Assembly: GCA_017527865.1 (NCBI GenBank)
Contig: JAFXPN010000034.1
Location: 1-44,437 of the forward strand
Direction: 5' to 3'
Origin: Clostridiales bacterium
Lineage (GTDB): Bacteria > Bacillota > Clostridia > Saccharofermentanales > Saccharofermentanaceae
DNA: 44,437 nucleotides
Shown one piece after another: positions 8,482 through 17,686 of the stretch (position 1 is its first letter; the number at the start of each line of letters is the position of its first letter). The notes beneath the pieces are model-generated. The model made no database searches, was not told the DNA's origin, and saw only the letters and a list, made by a program, of their open reading frames with translations. The translations under genes and the position numbers were made by a program.

Positions 8482-8507
8482 ATAATCCAGGCCCACCCCT
8501 CTGTCAA
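8479..8507 (-). promoter_or_regulatory. Promoter of the metal efflux operon
   Basis: On the minus strand a perfect -35 TTGACA (8502-8507) is followed by 17 bp and the -10 TATCAT (8479-8484, five of six). The -10 overlaps the CATATG at 8476-8481, so repressor binding would block RNA polymerase directly. Confidence 0.8.
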
Positions 8508-8574
8508 CACCCTTTTCGAAAAGATGTGTTCTCCTGCCTGACAGCCCGTAGTCCTAAACACTCACAGACTCATC

Positions 8575-8607
8575 AAAAAGACCGTCCCGGTGTGAGCGGG
8601 ACGGTCT
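8575..8607 (-). terminator. Rho-independent terminator of the EF-G-like gene
   Basis: Minus-strand 11-bp perfect stem AGACCGTCCCG / CGGGACGGTCT with a 7-base loop, followed by five T. It lies 24 bases after the stop codon at 8631. The opposite strand lacks a T-tract beyond the stem, so it works in one direction. Confidence 0.9.
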
Positions 8608-8630
8608 AAAAAAACGATCAACTGTCAGAC

Positions 8631-10703
8631 TTACTCTTCGTCAGCCTTAGAATCGGCGATGACCTTAGCCGATACATCAGACGGAGCGGGTTCGTATCTG
8701 GCATGCTCCATCGAGAACCAGCCCAGACCCTGTGTCATGGCCTTGAGGTCGGTCGCATAATCGCCCATCTCCGAGGTCGGAACTTCCGCATTGACTACGC
8801 AGCCCAGCTCATCGGCGCCGATGCCCATGATACGGCCTCTCTTCTTATTGAGATCGCCTAAGATGTCGCCCTGCTTGTCTTCAGGAGCATGGATCTCAAC
8901 CGAGGAGATCGGTTCAAGGATGATCGAATCTGCCTTCTCCATACCGGCTTTGAATGCCAGATGGGCAGCCATCTTGAACGACTGTTCATTGGAGTCAACA
9001 TCATGATAGGAACCGTCGACCAGGGTGGCCTTTACGTTAACGACAGGGTAACCCGCGAGGATTCCCTTTTCGACAGATTCCTGGAGGCCCTTCTCAACAG
9101 CAGGGAAATAGTTCTTGGGAACAGCACCGCCGAAGACCTTCTCCTCGAATACCAGAGCTTCGGATTCGGGATTGGGTTCGAATTCGATCCAAACGTCACC
9201 GTATTGGCCGTGACCGCCGGACTGCTTCTTGTGCTTGCCCTGGACCTTGACCTTCTTCCTGATGGTCTCACGGTAAGGAACCTTAGCATCCTCAAGGACC
9301 GCATCGACTTTATACTTTGCCTTGAGCTTATTGATCAATACCTTGAGCTGGACTTCGCCGATACCGGAGATGACCATCTGCTTTGTCTCGGGATTGTTCT
9401 CAACGGTAAAGCATCTGTCCTCATCCATGAGCTTGACGAGACCTGCCATGATCTTATCTTCCTCGCCCTTCTTCTCAGGCATGATGGCCTTTGACAGACA
9501 GGGTAACGGGAACTTGATCTTGGGCATCTCAAGGATACGCGCGCGGTCGCAGAGCGTATCGTTAGTCTGGGAGATCGCGAGCTTGGCTGTTGCGCCGATA
9601 TCGCCTGCGCAGACCTCTTCGGTCGGGATCTGCTTCTTGCCGAGCATGAAGAAAAGGTTTCCTACCTTCTCATCTTTCTCCTGTGTCGCATTATAGACTG
9701 TAGAGTTGGCCTTGATAGATCCTGCATTGACCTTGAAGATCGATATCTTGCCGACGAACGGGTCAGCGATCGTCTTGAAGATGAATGCAGCGAGCGGGTC
9801 CTCGAGATTGCAGGCAACTTCCTGCTCGGAACCGTCAGGCAGTGTGCCGATCAATGTAGGTTTCTTGCCCGCCGGAGGAGTGTCCTTTGCAATACAGTTC
9901 AAAAGGAAATCAACGCCCCAGTTCATGTATGCGGAACCGCAGTAGATCGGATGGAGCTTTCCTTCGCGGAAACCTGCGTGCACGCCGTGCCTGAATTCAT
10001 CCTCTGTAAATGCTTCACCTGCAAAATACTTCTCCATGAGAGCATCATCGGCTTCAGCAACGACCTGGTTGACCTGATCCTGGAGGTCATCGATACGCTC
10101 ATTGAATTCTTCGGGAAGAGGGATCTCCTCCGACTTGCCCGACTTATCGATCTTAAATGCTTTCCTGTTCATTACATCGACAATTCCGGTCATCTGTCCG
10201 TTCTCAAGGATCGGAAGCGAAAGAGGAATGACCGAAGGACCGTAACGCTCCATCATTCTCGAAGTAACAGCTTCGAAGTCTGCATTCGGCTCATCCATAC
10301 GGTTTACGAAGAAAAGGAAGGGAACGTTCTTGCTGTTAAGAAGTCTTATCGCCTTCTGCGAACCTACGGATGTGCCTCCCTTGGCGGAGATCATAACGAT
10401 ACCGGAATCCGCGATCCTGATACCCGACATCTCTTCACCCAGGAAGTCAAAATCACCGGGAGTGTCGATAATGTTGATCTTACTGCCCTTGTACTCGCAG
10501 GAAGCAACGGCAGCTGAAATAGAAGCGCCTCTCTTTATCTCCTCCGGATCGAAATCAAGCGTTGTATTGCCGTCCTGCGGCCTGCCTAATCTGTCGATGG
10601 CCTTTGTACAATACAGCATTGCTTCTGCGAGAGATGTCTTGCCGGAGCCCTGATGTCCGAGCAATGCAATATTACGTATCTTGTCTGCGGAATATCTTTC
10701 CAT
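8631..10703 (-). CDS. Elongation factor G-like translational GTPase (EF-G2 group)
   Basis: 690-aa GTPase with the five-domain EF-G layout. G1 is GHQGSGKT (16-23), G3 DTPG (80-83) and G4 NRMD (134-137). The switch I region reads KRGASI instead of the ERGITI of canonical EF-G, and G1 differs from the usual AHIDAGKT, which places it with the EF-G-like paralogues rather than the fusA gene of the str operon. C-terminal domains IV-V are present (GGHGQYGDVWIEFEP; the end is EMGDYATDLKAMTQGLG). Role of this paralogue in bacteria is unsettled: translocation, recycling or no ribosome-dependent GTPase activity have been reported for related groups. GAAGGAGG precedes ATG 10703. Flanked by terminators on both sides, hence monocistronic. 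Confidence 0.9.
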   Translation of the reverse strand: MERYSADKIRNIALLGHQGSGKTSLAEAMLYCTKAIDRLGRPQDGNTTLDFDPEEIKRGASISAAVASCEYKGSKINIIDTPGDFDFLGEEMSGIRIADSGIVMISAKGGTSVGSQKAIRLLNSKNVPFLFFVNRMDEPNADFEAVTSRMMERYGPSVIPLSLPILENGQMTGIVDVMNRKAFKIDKSGKSEEIPLPEEFNERIDDLQDQVNQVVAEADDALMEKYFAGEAFTEDEFRHGVHAGFREGKLHPIYCGSAYMNWGVDFLLNCIAKDTPPAGKKPTLIGTLPDGSEQEVACNLEDPLAAFIFKTIADPFVGKISIFKVNAGSIKANSTVYNATQEKDEKVGNLFFMLGKKQIPTEEVCAGDIGATAKLAISQTNDTLCDRARILEMPKIKFPLPCLSKAIMPEKKGEEDKIMAGLVKLMDEDRCFTVENNPETKQMVISGIGEVQLKVLINKLKAKYKVDAVLEDAKVPYRETIRKKVKVQGKHKKQSGGHGQYGDVWIEFEPNPESEALVFEEKVFGGAVPKNYFPAVEKGLQESVEKGILAGYPVVNVKATLVDGSYHDVDSNEQSFKMAAHLAFKAGMEKADSIILEPISSVEIHAPEDKQGDILGDLNKKRGRIMGIGADELGCVVNAEVPTSEMGDYATDLKAMTQGLGWFSMEHARYEPAPSDVSAKVIADSKADEE

Positions 10704-10848
10704 GTGATCTGCCTCCTTCGGAGAATTTTTATTATCTTGAAATTTATCAAGCGTTTTTAATTATAAAATAATTGCTATGCTATTTCCACAAAAGTTGTGA
10801 ATTTTCCATCAATTTCTTTGTGCAGATTCAAAATCCTCTTTCCGCGCG

Positions 10849-10876
10849 AAAAGGACCGCGGCATTTGCCGCGGTCC
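10849..10876 (-). terminator. Rho-independent terminator of the zinc-ribbon coiled-coil gene
   Basis: Minus-strand stem GGACCGCGGC / GCCGCGGTCC with a 4-base AAAT loop, followed by TTTT, 32 bases after the stop at 10909. It also insulates the EF-G-like gene from upstream transcription. Confidence 0.88.
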
Positions 10877-10908
10877 CTTAATGTCAGATCACTGTCTGTC
10901 CCGGGTGA

Positions 10909-12621
10909 TCAGGCCTTCTTGGGTCTCTCGAATATCAGGACCACACGGTCTTCCTTATTTGCATATGAACCCATCGAGAGTGAAGCTGTCGCCTCACCGC
11001 CCATGGCGTTCTGAAGCTTACCGCCGTCATCGTTGATGACCGAGACCAATGTCCATCCGTCCTTTGTCTTATTTGCAAGGACATCGGCGATACCCTTATC
11101 ATCGACTTCACCGGCGCCGTTATGGTTAACAACCTCAACACTGTATTCCTTGGGACCTGCTGCCGCTCCGCCGACAGCGCCTGATGCGACCTTCTTCTCC
11201 AAAGACTTGATGGATGCTTCCAAATCTTCTATCTTGCTGTTAAGAGCCTGTGCTTCCTTCTCCATTTCCTTTATCTTATTCTCCTTCTCCTCGATAGTCT
11301 TCAGGTACTGACCTTTGTCACTCTCCTTCAAGGCTGCATCTTTAAGGAAAACAGCTCTCTTCTCGGCCTCAAGAACTATCTGTTCAGCCTCAGCCCTCGC
11401 CGTAACTTCGATATTCGCGGCATCCGCGATAATGACCTGCGCCTTGTTGTATTCTTCGGAAATAGCCTCGATCTGGGAACTCCATTCGGAAGCTGTTGCC
11501 TCATACTCGGCGATCTTGGTCTCATAATCAGATACGGCCTTCTCCTGCTCCGCTTTAGCCTGAGCGATCGCAGCATCCATCGCATCTTTCTTTCTCTGCG
11601 TCTCTTCGGCTTCAGCCTGAACTTCCTGCAGCGCCTTAAGGCTCTCATCGCGCCTTGCCGCAGCTTCTTCGGCTTCACTGATTATCGCCTGCGCCTGTTC
11701 CCTTATGCCGTCTATCTCTGCCTGTGCGGACTGCTTCGTCTGCTCGGCTTCGGCTATCAGCTGGTCTTTCTCCTTGTTGATCCTCTCAAGATCCGCTTCA
11801 GCCTGTTCCTTGGCCTGCAGAGCTTCACCGGCCTGCTGTTCGGCTATCTGTCTGCCTTCCTTCTCAAGCCTTGCCTTCTCGACCTCGAAATCTTTCTGAA
11901 GCTTATCGATATCGGCCTGCTTCGCCTCTATCTCCTTCTTCTTGTCAGCGATGACCTTGTCCTGTTCGGCTCTCGCTTCCTCCATCTCTTTCTTGATCTG
12001 CTCGGAGTTCTCAAGGAAATTCTGTGCTTCCTCAGCTTCCGCAACAAGCCTGTCTCTCTTCTGAAGGATCTCGGCGTACTCCGCGTCTATCCTTTCCGCC
12101 GCTTCGTTGATCTCCTTCTGTGTCTGGTCGAGCATCGCCTGACGCTCCTGCTCAGCCTGGGCAACGAGCTTGTCGTATTCTGCCTGACCTTCCTGTATCC
12201 TCTGCTGCTTAGCCTGCTCGCCCTGGGATCTTGCCTCACTTATCTTGTCACGCTCGACCTTGACTTCCGCGCGGGCCTGCTCAAGTTCAGTCTCAAGCTG
12301 CTTCTTCTCGACCTCAGCCTTCTTCTGCATGGCTTCGTATTCCGAATCCAGTCTCTTCTTCTCAGCCTCGAACTGTGCCGTAAGAGTCTCCATCTCACGG
12401 TTGATCTTCTCTCTTATCTCAGCGAGTCTCTTCTCTTCCTCGGATCTTCTTGCCTCGGTCCTTCCGAGCTTCTCTTCTTCATGCTGTTCGAGAACTCTCT
12501 GCGCCGCTGCCATCTGTCCGACAGCATCTCCGCCTGAGGCTTTCTGGAAATCATACTTACACATGGAGCAACGGGCCACGCTGTCGCCCATCATTACTCC
12601 GCATACAGGACATTTCTTCAT
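10909..12621 (-). CDS. Zinc-ribbon, long coiled-coil protein with C-terminal DUF4177-like domain
   Basis: 570 aa in three parts. Residues 1-25 are a rubredoxin-type zinc ribbon with CPVC (4-7) and CSMC (18-21). Residues about 35-480 are almost unbroken heptad-rich coiled coil, dense in Glu, Lys, Ala and Gln, with no transmembrane segment. The last about 80 residues are globular: KEYSVEVVNHNG, GIADVLANKTKDGWTLVSVIND and DRVVLIFERPK resemble the small DUF4177 fold, in which a GWELVSV-like strand is typical. No signal peptide, so cytoplasmic. Function unknown; a scaffold or envelope-stress role would be guesswork. GAAGGAG precedes ATG 12621. Own terminator downstream and own -10 upstream; divergent from the ABC importer operon. 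Confidence 0.82.
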   Translation of the reverse strand: MKKCPVCGVMMGDSVARCSMCKYDFQKASGGDAVGQMAAAQRVLEQHEEEKLGRTEARRSEEEKRLAEIREKINREMETLTAQFEAEKKRLDSEYEAMQKKAEVEKKQLETELEQARAEVKVERDKISEARSQGEQAKQQRIQEGQAEYDKLVAQAEQERQAMLDQTQKEINEAAERIDAEYAEILQKRDRLVAEAEEAQNFLENSEQIKKEMEEARAEQDKVIADKKKEIEAKQADIDKLQKDFEVEKARLEKEGRQIAEQQAGEALQAKEQAEADLERINKEKDQLIAEAEQTKQSAQAEIDGIREQAQAIISEAEEAAARRDESLKALQEVQAEAEETQRKKDAMDAAIAQAKAEQEKAVSDYETKIAEYEATASEWSSQIEAISEEYNKAQVIIADAANIEVTARAEAEQIVLEAEKRAVFLKDAALKESDKGQYLKTIEEKENKIKEMEKEAQALNSKIEDLEASIKSLEKKVASGAVGGAAAGPKEYSVEVVNHNGAGEVDDKGIADVLANKTKDGWTLVSVINDDGGKLQNAMGGEATASLSMGSYANKEDRVVLIFERPKKA

Positions 12622-12656
12622 TGAATAAGAGCTCCTTCTAAATTAGACGTAAAAAG

Positions 12657-12662
12657 ATTATA
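12657..12662 (-). promoter_or_regulatory. -10 element of the zinc-ribbon coiled-coil gene
   Basis: Minus-strand TATAAT, 35 bases before ATG 12621, giving a leader of roughly 28 bases that contains GAAGGAG. No convincing -35 is seen; the upstream region is A/T-rich. Confidence 0.5.
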
Positions 12663-12735
12663 CACCAAATTGTAATAAAAAAATTACCGAATTGTCCCGA
12701 TTTTTGTTAATTAAGTACATTTATTACTTTGATTA

Positions 12736-12750
12736 TCGAAAAACTTTCGA
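12736..12750. repeat. Small inverted repeat in the dpp leader region
   Basis: Perfect TCGAAA / TTTCGA dyad with a 3-base centre, 46 bases upstream of the importer operon start. Could be an operator; a 15-bp dyad in A/T-rich DNA is also expected by chance. Confidence 0.3.
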
Positions 12751-12796
12751 AAATGCTGTAACATACCGTGAATTTAATATAAAAAGGAAAATGAAT

Positions 12797-14314
12797 ATGA
12801 ACGCTATTTCGAAAAGATTATTATCAGCTGTCCTTTCATCTGTCATCTGCCTTTCCGTATTTGCCTGCGGGAAGGAAGACGGAAGCACGGATGCTCAGGG
12901 CATTTACGGCGGCGAAGCGGTCGTCGGAATCACGCAGGAACCCATGGTATTCGATCCGTTTACGGTCGAAGCAGCAGGTGACAAGGAGATACTCTTCAAC
13001 GTTTATGAAGGTCTCATGAAGTTCGACCACGAGGGACACCTCAACCCTTGCCTTGCAACCGATTACACGATATCCGACGATGCGACTCAGTATACTTTTA
13101 CGTTAAGAGAGGGTGTTTTGTTCCACGACGGGTCGGAGCTTGATGCCGGCGATGTCATATATTCCCTGACACGCGCATCCGAGCTCAACCCCGAACTGTC
13201 AGCAATATCATCGGTTACCGATAACGGAGACAACACGGTTACGGTAACCCTCGATGCTCCCAACAGCGAATTCTTATCGTACTTCACCTCCGCGATAATC
13301 CCGGAAGGCTCCGGTGAGACGATCGGCGACACGCGCATCGGAACGGGTCCGTTTGTCTTTGAGAGCTACGAACCCGGCATCGGTATCGTTCTTACAAGAA
13401 ACGAGAACTACTGGAACCCCGAGCTTCCTTACCTCGACAAGGTTACATTCAAGGTTTGCGCCGATATGGATGCGGGCCTGATCGAATTGAACGGCGGCTC
13501 CATCGACATATTCCCTTACCTTACGGCAGACAAGGCCGCTCAGCTGGATCCTTCACAGTTCAACATACAGACTCTCGGATCCAACATGATCCAGGGTCTG
13601 TTCCTCAACAATGCCGTTGCGCCTTTCGACGATGTAAGGGTCAGACAGGCTGTTAACTATGCGATAAACAGAACTGACATCATCGACCTCATCATGAACG
13701 GTCAGGGCCTTGAGCTTACCACCGCCATGAGCCCCGTTATGGGCGATGCTTACGATACGGCGCTGGACGGCACATATTCGCAGGATATCGACAGGGCTTT
13801 GGAGCTTCTCGCCGATGCCGGCTATGCGGACGGTTTTGACATGACCATCACCGTTCCCTCCAACTACCTCATCCACGTTAACACGGCCGTTGCGATAGCA
13901 GACCAGCTCTCGCAGGTCGGCATCAACGTATCCATCGAACAGGTCGACTGGGCAACATGGCTCGACCGCGTTTACACAGGAAGGGATTATCAGTCGACGA
14001 TCATTGCGCTGACCAGCGACTATGCGCCGTTCGACGTTATCAACAGATACCACTCTGCCGCGGACAACAACTTCATCAATTACAGCAATCCCGATGTCGA
14101 CAGGCTGATCGAGCAGATCCCGCTTACCCCGGGAGAAGACGAGCGCATCGGCATGTACAGGGAACTTCTCGGATACATGACGGAAGATGCGGCATCCTGC
14201 TACATCCAGGATCCGTACAGCATGTGTGCAGTAGCAAGCCGTCTCGAAGGCTATGAACTCTATCCTATGTATGTTCAGGATATGTCTACCGTACACCTTG
14301 TTTCAGCAGACTGA
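12797..14314 (+). CDS. Oligopeptide/nickel-type ABC transporter substrate-binding lipoprotein
   Basis: Family 5 solute-binding protein (SBP_bac_5), 505 aa, the extracellular capture component of the importer encoded downstream. The signal peptide MNAISKRLLSAVLSSVIC leads into a lipobox LSVFAC, with lipidated Cys24 followed by a polar GKEDGST linker. Family text includes EPMVFDPFTV, IVLTRNENYW, DDVRVRQAVNYAINRTDII and YEGLMKFDHEGHLNPCLA. Upstream in-frame ATGs at 12692 and 12791 exist, but AAAAGG is best spaced (nine bases) for ATG 12797 and gives a clean signal peptide. Three bases separate its stop from the permease ATG. Peptides are the most likely cargo; nickel, opines or oligosaccharides cannot be excluded. 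Confidence 0.92.
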   Translation: MNAISKRLLSAVLSSVICLSVFACGKEDGSTDAQGIYGGEAVVGITQEPMVFDPFTVEAAGDKEILFNVYEGLMKFDHEGHLNPCLATDYTISDDATQYTFTLREGVLFHDGSELDAGDVIYSLTRASELNPELSAISSVTDNGDNTVTVTLDAPNSEFLSYFTSAIIPEGSGETIGDTRIGTGPFVFESYEPGIGIVLTRNENYWNPELPYLDKVTFKVCADMDAGLIELNGGSIDIFPYLTADKAAQLDPSQFNIQTLGSNMIQGLFLNNAVAPFDDVRVRQAVNYAINRTDIIDLIMNGQGLELTTAMSPVMGDAYDTALDGTYSQDIDRALELLADAGYADGFDMTITVPSNYLIHVNTAVAIADQLSQVGINVSIEQVDWATWLDRVYTGRDYQSTIIALTSDYAPFDVINRYHSAADNNFINYSNPDVDRLIEQIPLTPGEDERIGMYRELLGYMTEDAASCYIQDPYSMCAVASRLEGYELYPMYVQDMSTVHLVSAD

Positions 14315-14317
14315 TAA

Positions 14318-15280
14318 ATGAGAAGCGCAGCAGGGACGATACTCATCAAGATCTGTGAGTTCGCCCTCACCGCGCTTCTTGTTTCTTTTTTCACGTTCAT
14401 CGCATTCTCCGTAATCCCCGGAGACCCTGCCAGAGTAATGCTCGGCACGGATGCATCAGAAGAACAAGTGGAGAATCTGCGCGCCGAACTCGGCGTCGAC
14501 AGACCGCTTTCAGTGCGTTATCTTGACTGGCTCGGCGGAGCGCTCAAGGGGGATCTCGGCGATTCGCTGTCCTTCAGGACACCCGTCAACGAGCTTATAA
14601 AGTCCAGACTCCCCGTCACTTTGGGGATGAGCCTCATGGCTTTGATCATAGTCCTTATCGTAGCTTTCCCCATGGCAGCGGTATGCGCCTCGCGCCCCGG
14701 CAGCCTGACTGACAGGATCGTATCCGCGTTCGGTCACGTACTGTTCGCGGTCCCCGCATTCGCATTGTCCATGCTGCTCATACTGCTGTTTACCAAGGCA
14801 TTCGGCATCTACACGGCAGGGCGCTATACGGCCCCGTCCGACGATGCCGGCAAATACATCGCGAGCCTTCTTCTGCCCTCCGTCTGCATCGCGCTTCCCA
14901 AGATCGCCATGACGTTCAAGTTCCTGCGCGCATCGATGATAGAATTCTCCGCGAGCGACTTCGCAAGAACCGCAAAGAGCCACGGTCTCACGGATCTCAA
15001 GATACTGCTGACCCACATAATCCCGAATTCGGCGGTGTCATCCGTAACCGTTATCTCACTCGTCCTGTCTGACATAATGGGCGGATCATTGATCGTTGAA
15101 CAGGTCTTTAACCTGCCGGGGCTCGGCAGACTGCTCCTCTCCGCAATATCCAGAAGAGACTTTCCGCTGTTGTCGGGTATAGTATTCTATCTTGCACTTA
15201 TCACTGTTATCCTCTACTTCCTGTCGGATGTGATCAACGCAGCCATAGATCCCAGGATAAGGGACGGGAGGTCACTGTGA
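14318..15280 (+). CDS. ABC transporter permease, DppB/OppB family
   Basis: First transmembrane subunit of the importer, 320 aa with six predicted membrane helices. The N-terminal family segment has FIAFSVIPGDPARVMLG, followed by the periplasmic-side block LGVDRPLSVRYLDWLGG with GDLGDSLSFRTPV. The cytoplasmic EAA-like coupling loop reads ARTAKSHGLTDLKILLTHIIPNS at residues about 220-242. Start ATG 14318 directly follows the lipoprotein gene, and its stop overlaps the next gene's GTG by four bases, so the order lipoprotein-permease-permease-ATPase is a single transcription unit. Confidence 0.93.
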   Translation: MRSAAGTILIKICEFALTALLVSFFTFIAFSVIPGDPARVMLGTDASEEQVENLRAELGVDRPLSVRYLDWLGGALKGDLGDSLSFRTPVNELIKSRLPVTLGMSLMALIIVLIVAFPMAAVCASRPGSLTDRIVSAFGHVLFAVPAFALSMLLILLFTKAFGIYTAGRYTAPSDDAGKYIASLLLPSVCIALPKIAMTFKFLRASMIEFSASDFARTAKSHGLTDLKILLTHIIPNSAVSSVTVISLVLSDIMGGSLIVEQVFNLPGLGRLLLSAISRRDFPLLSGIVFYLALITVILYFLSDVINAAIDPRIRDGRSL

Positions 15281-16095
15281 GACGCCGCCCGAACCCTAAG
15301 ATATACCTTGTTACCGGGATCATCCTTCTGTCGGTGATCGCGGTATCCTTTATCGTCGGATTGTTCTGGACCCCCTACGGCATCAATGCAACAGATCCCG
15401 CGGCCAAGCTGACGGCGCCGTCGTTACAGCATCTTTTCGGCACGGATAATCTCGGGAGAGATGTCTTCTCAAGGTGTCTTGCAGCCTCAAGATATACCAT
15501 ACTCGTCTCGTTCGCCGGAGTCGCATTCGCTCTGGTGCTCGGCACCGCCGCAGGCTTGTTTGCCGGATACTTCGGCGGGATCTTAGACAGGATCATCATG
15601 GTGCTGTCAAACAGCATAATGTGTTTTCCGGGAATTCTGCTGGCGCTTATGGCAGTCGCCGTATTCGGCCCCTCACTCTATAATGTCATCTGGGCGCTGG
15701 GTCTTGTCTTCGCGCCCACCTACGCCAGAGTCTACAGAAGCGGGACCATAGAGCTTTCATCCAGAGATTATATCCTCCAGGCAAAGATAATGAAGGTTCG
15801 CCCCGGCCGAATAATGTTCATCCATATCTTTCCGAATCTTATGTCGCAGATCCTTCCGGCCGTCATTACCGGACTTGCGAACATGACGCTCTCCGAATCG
15901 GGAATGAGCTATCTGGGATTGGGAGTCCAGCCTCCCGCGGCTTCATACGGAAAGATGCTGGCCGATGCCCAGAGCTATATCACGGCCGCGCCCTGGCTCA
16001 TCATCTTCCCGACCTTGATGCTGGTCTTCTACATATTGGGACTGTACTTCATCTCCGAATGGGTCAGGACCACATACGGAGGCGGCCGCGCATGA
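15277..16095 (+). CDS. ABC transporter permease, DppC/OppC family
   Basis: Second transmembrane subunit, 272 aa. DppC landmarks are HLFGTDNLGRDVFSR near residue 50 and the EAA-type loop RDYILQAKIMKVRPGRIMFIHIFPNL at about 163-188. The C-terminal segment has SYLGLGVQPPAASYGKMLADAQ. GTG start with GGGAGG five bases upstream, inside the end of the dppB-like gene (4-base overlap). N-terminal helix, a further 5 membrane spans, and the last helix ends just before the overlap with the ATPase gene. Confidence 0.93.
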   Translation: MRRRPNPKIYLVTGIILLSVIAVSFIVGLFWTPYGINATDPAAKLTAPSLQHLFGTDNLGRDVFSRCLAASRYTILVSFAGVAFALVLGTAAGLFAGYFGGILDRIIMVLSNSIMCFPGILLALMAVAVFGPSLYNVIWALGLVFAPTYARVYRSGTIELSSRDYILQAKIMKVRPGRIMFIHIFPNLMSQILPAVITGLANMTLSESGMSYLGLGVQPPAASYGKMLADAQSYITAAPWLIIFPTLMLVFYILGLYFISEWVRTTYGGGRA

Positions 16096-17657
16096 GATAT
16101 AAGGGCAACATACTTGAAGTAAAGGGCCTGACTCTCACCGTAAGCAACAACGGCGAGCCCGGCGCAGTGATACTGAACGGACTGTCTTTTGCCGTAAGGA
16201 CGGGTGAGATCATGGGACTTATAGGAAATTCGGGTTCGGGAAAGACCATGACGGCTCTCGCGGTCTCCGGCCTTCTTTCCGACTTTGCGAAGATAGAATC
16301 GGGACAGATAATCTTCGAAGGAGAAGACCTCACGGCAAAGACCGCCAAAGAGAGGAGGAAGCTCCTTGGCGAAAAGATAGGCGTCATATTCCAGGATCCT
16401 TCATCCGCCCTGGATCCGCTCCAGACAGTAGGTTCCAATCTCGCTGAGATACTGAGAGTACGTAACCTGGATAAGGAAGCAGGAAGAAGACAGGTCCTCG
16501 ATATGCTCAGGATCGTGGGATTCGAGGATCCCGAACAGATCGCCTCGAGATATCCGCACAGGCTCTCCGGAGGACAGAGACAAAGGGTGCTGATAGCGGG
16601 AGCGGCGCTGATGAAGCCTTCTCTTCTCATCGCCGATGAGCCGACATCATCTCTGGACACGGTGACATCGATGTCCATCATGCAGCTCCTGCACGAGATG
16701 TGTCAGGAGATGGGGATCTCAATTCTCTTTATCTCGCATAATCTCAATGCCGTAAGGAATTTCTGCGACCGCGTAATGGTCATGAAGGACGGAACGGTCA
16801 TCGATTCGGATACATCATGGGACATTATGGGACAGCCCCGTTCCGCATTCACCGCCGACCTTTTGGCAAAGTCGAGACTCGATCCCGATAAGCTCGGTCT
16901 CACCGCAGGAAAAGCCGCTGACGATGCGCCGTGCGTGTTGTCGGTAAAGGATCTTTCCGCCGGTTATTCAAACGGCGCACTGCTGAGAAAATCTTCCCGG
17001 ACCGTAATCAGGGATATAACATTTGATATAAAAGAAGGCGACTGCTTAGGTCTCATCGGATCATCGGGATGCGGCAAGACCACGCTCATCAAGACATTGC
17101 TGGGTCTTATCAGGCCCAGTTCGGGAAGCATCGAGAAGAACGGCAGGATAGCAGCTGTCTTCCAGGATCCTGCCACGAGCCTTAATCCCGCTCATACTGT
17201 AAGATGGCATCTGAACGAAGCTCTTAAAGCATCAGGCCGTAACGCAGGAGGAGATAAAGACAGTCTGTTCATCCGGACATTGAATGAGACGGGGCTTGCC
17301 GAAGAGCATCTTCACAGGTTCCCGGCACAGCTGTCCGGCGGTCAGCGCCAGAAAGTCGCCATCGCCATGTGTCTAATAGGCGAACCGTCCGCGATAATCG
17401 CGGATGAACCGTTCTCCGCCCTGGACGCCGCTTCCCAGGCGTCGGTCATAAAGCTCCTGTCGGATATCAATCGCGAACGTAAAACGACCATGCTCATTGT
17501 GTCTCATAACCTCAGGGTCATCCGCGCCATGTGTTCACGGGTCATCGTGATGAACGACGGCGTCATAGTGGAATCGGGAGATACGGCATCCGTTTTATCC
17601 GCGCCCGCCACCGAGACCACCCGCATGCTCCTCGACGCCCGGATGTACGGCGTCTGA
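16092..17657 (+). CDS. Fused double ABC ATPase (DppD-DppF type)
   Basis: 521-aa protein with two complete nucleotide-binding domains in one chain, replacing the separate DppD and DppF subunits. Domain 1: Walker A GNSGSGKT (45-52), signature LSGGQRQR, Walker B LLIADEPTSSLD. Domain 2: Walker A GSSGCGKT near 325, signature LSGGQRQK, Walker B AIIADEPFSALD. Both have Q-loop FQDP and switch histidine SHNL. Neither domain shows the Cys-rich 4Fe-4S tail found in many Dpp ATPases. ATG 16092 overlaps the permease stop (ATGA) with GGAGG nine bases upstream; a longer frame from 16059 lacks such support. Last gene of the operon, followed by a strong bidirectional terminator. Confidence 0.92.
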   Translation: MRYKGNILEVKGLTLTVSNNGEPGAVILNGLSFAVRTGEIMGLIGNSGSGKTMTALAVSGLLSDFAKIESGQIIFEGEDLTAKTAKERRKLLGEKIGVIFQDPSSALDPLQTVGSNLAEILRVRNLDKEAGRRQVLDMLRIVGFEDPEQIASRYPHRLSGGQRQRVLIAGAALMKPSLLIADEPTSSLDTVTSMSIMQLLHEMCQEMGISILFISHNLNAVRNFCDRVMVMKDGTVIDSDTSWDIMGQPRSAFTADLLAKSRLDPDKLGLTAGKAADDAPCVLSVKDLSAGYSNGALLRKSSRTVIRDITFDIKEGDCLGLIGSSGCGKTTLIKTLLGLIRPSSGSIEKNGRIAAVFQDPATSLNPAHTVRWHLNEALKASGRNAGGDKDSLFIRTLNETGLAEEHLHRFPAQLSGGQRQKVAIAMCLIGEPSAIIADEPFSALDAASQASVIKLLSDINRERKTTMLIVSHNLRVIRAMCSRVIVMNDGVIVESGDTASVLSAPATETTRMLLDARMYGV

Positions 17658-17686
17658 ACACCGCATCAGCATTTTAATGACATAAA

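Noticed and set aside
8512..8523. 12-bp palindrome CTTTTCGAAAAG upstream of the ArsR promoter
   Set aside because: Similar TTCGAAAAG strings occur inside coding sequence (for example near 18155 and 34620), so it is probably chance or codon-driven.
13553..14296. 247-codon minus-strand frame within the binding-lipoprotein gene
   Set aside because: Antisense shadow; the sense frame has lipobox and SBP_bac_5 motifs.
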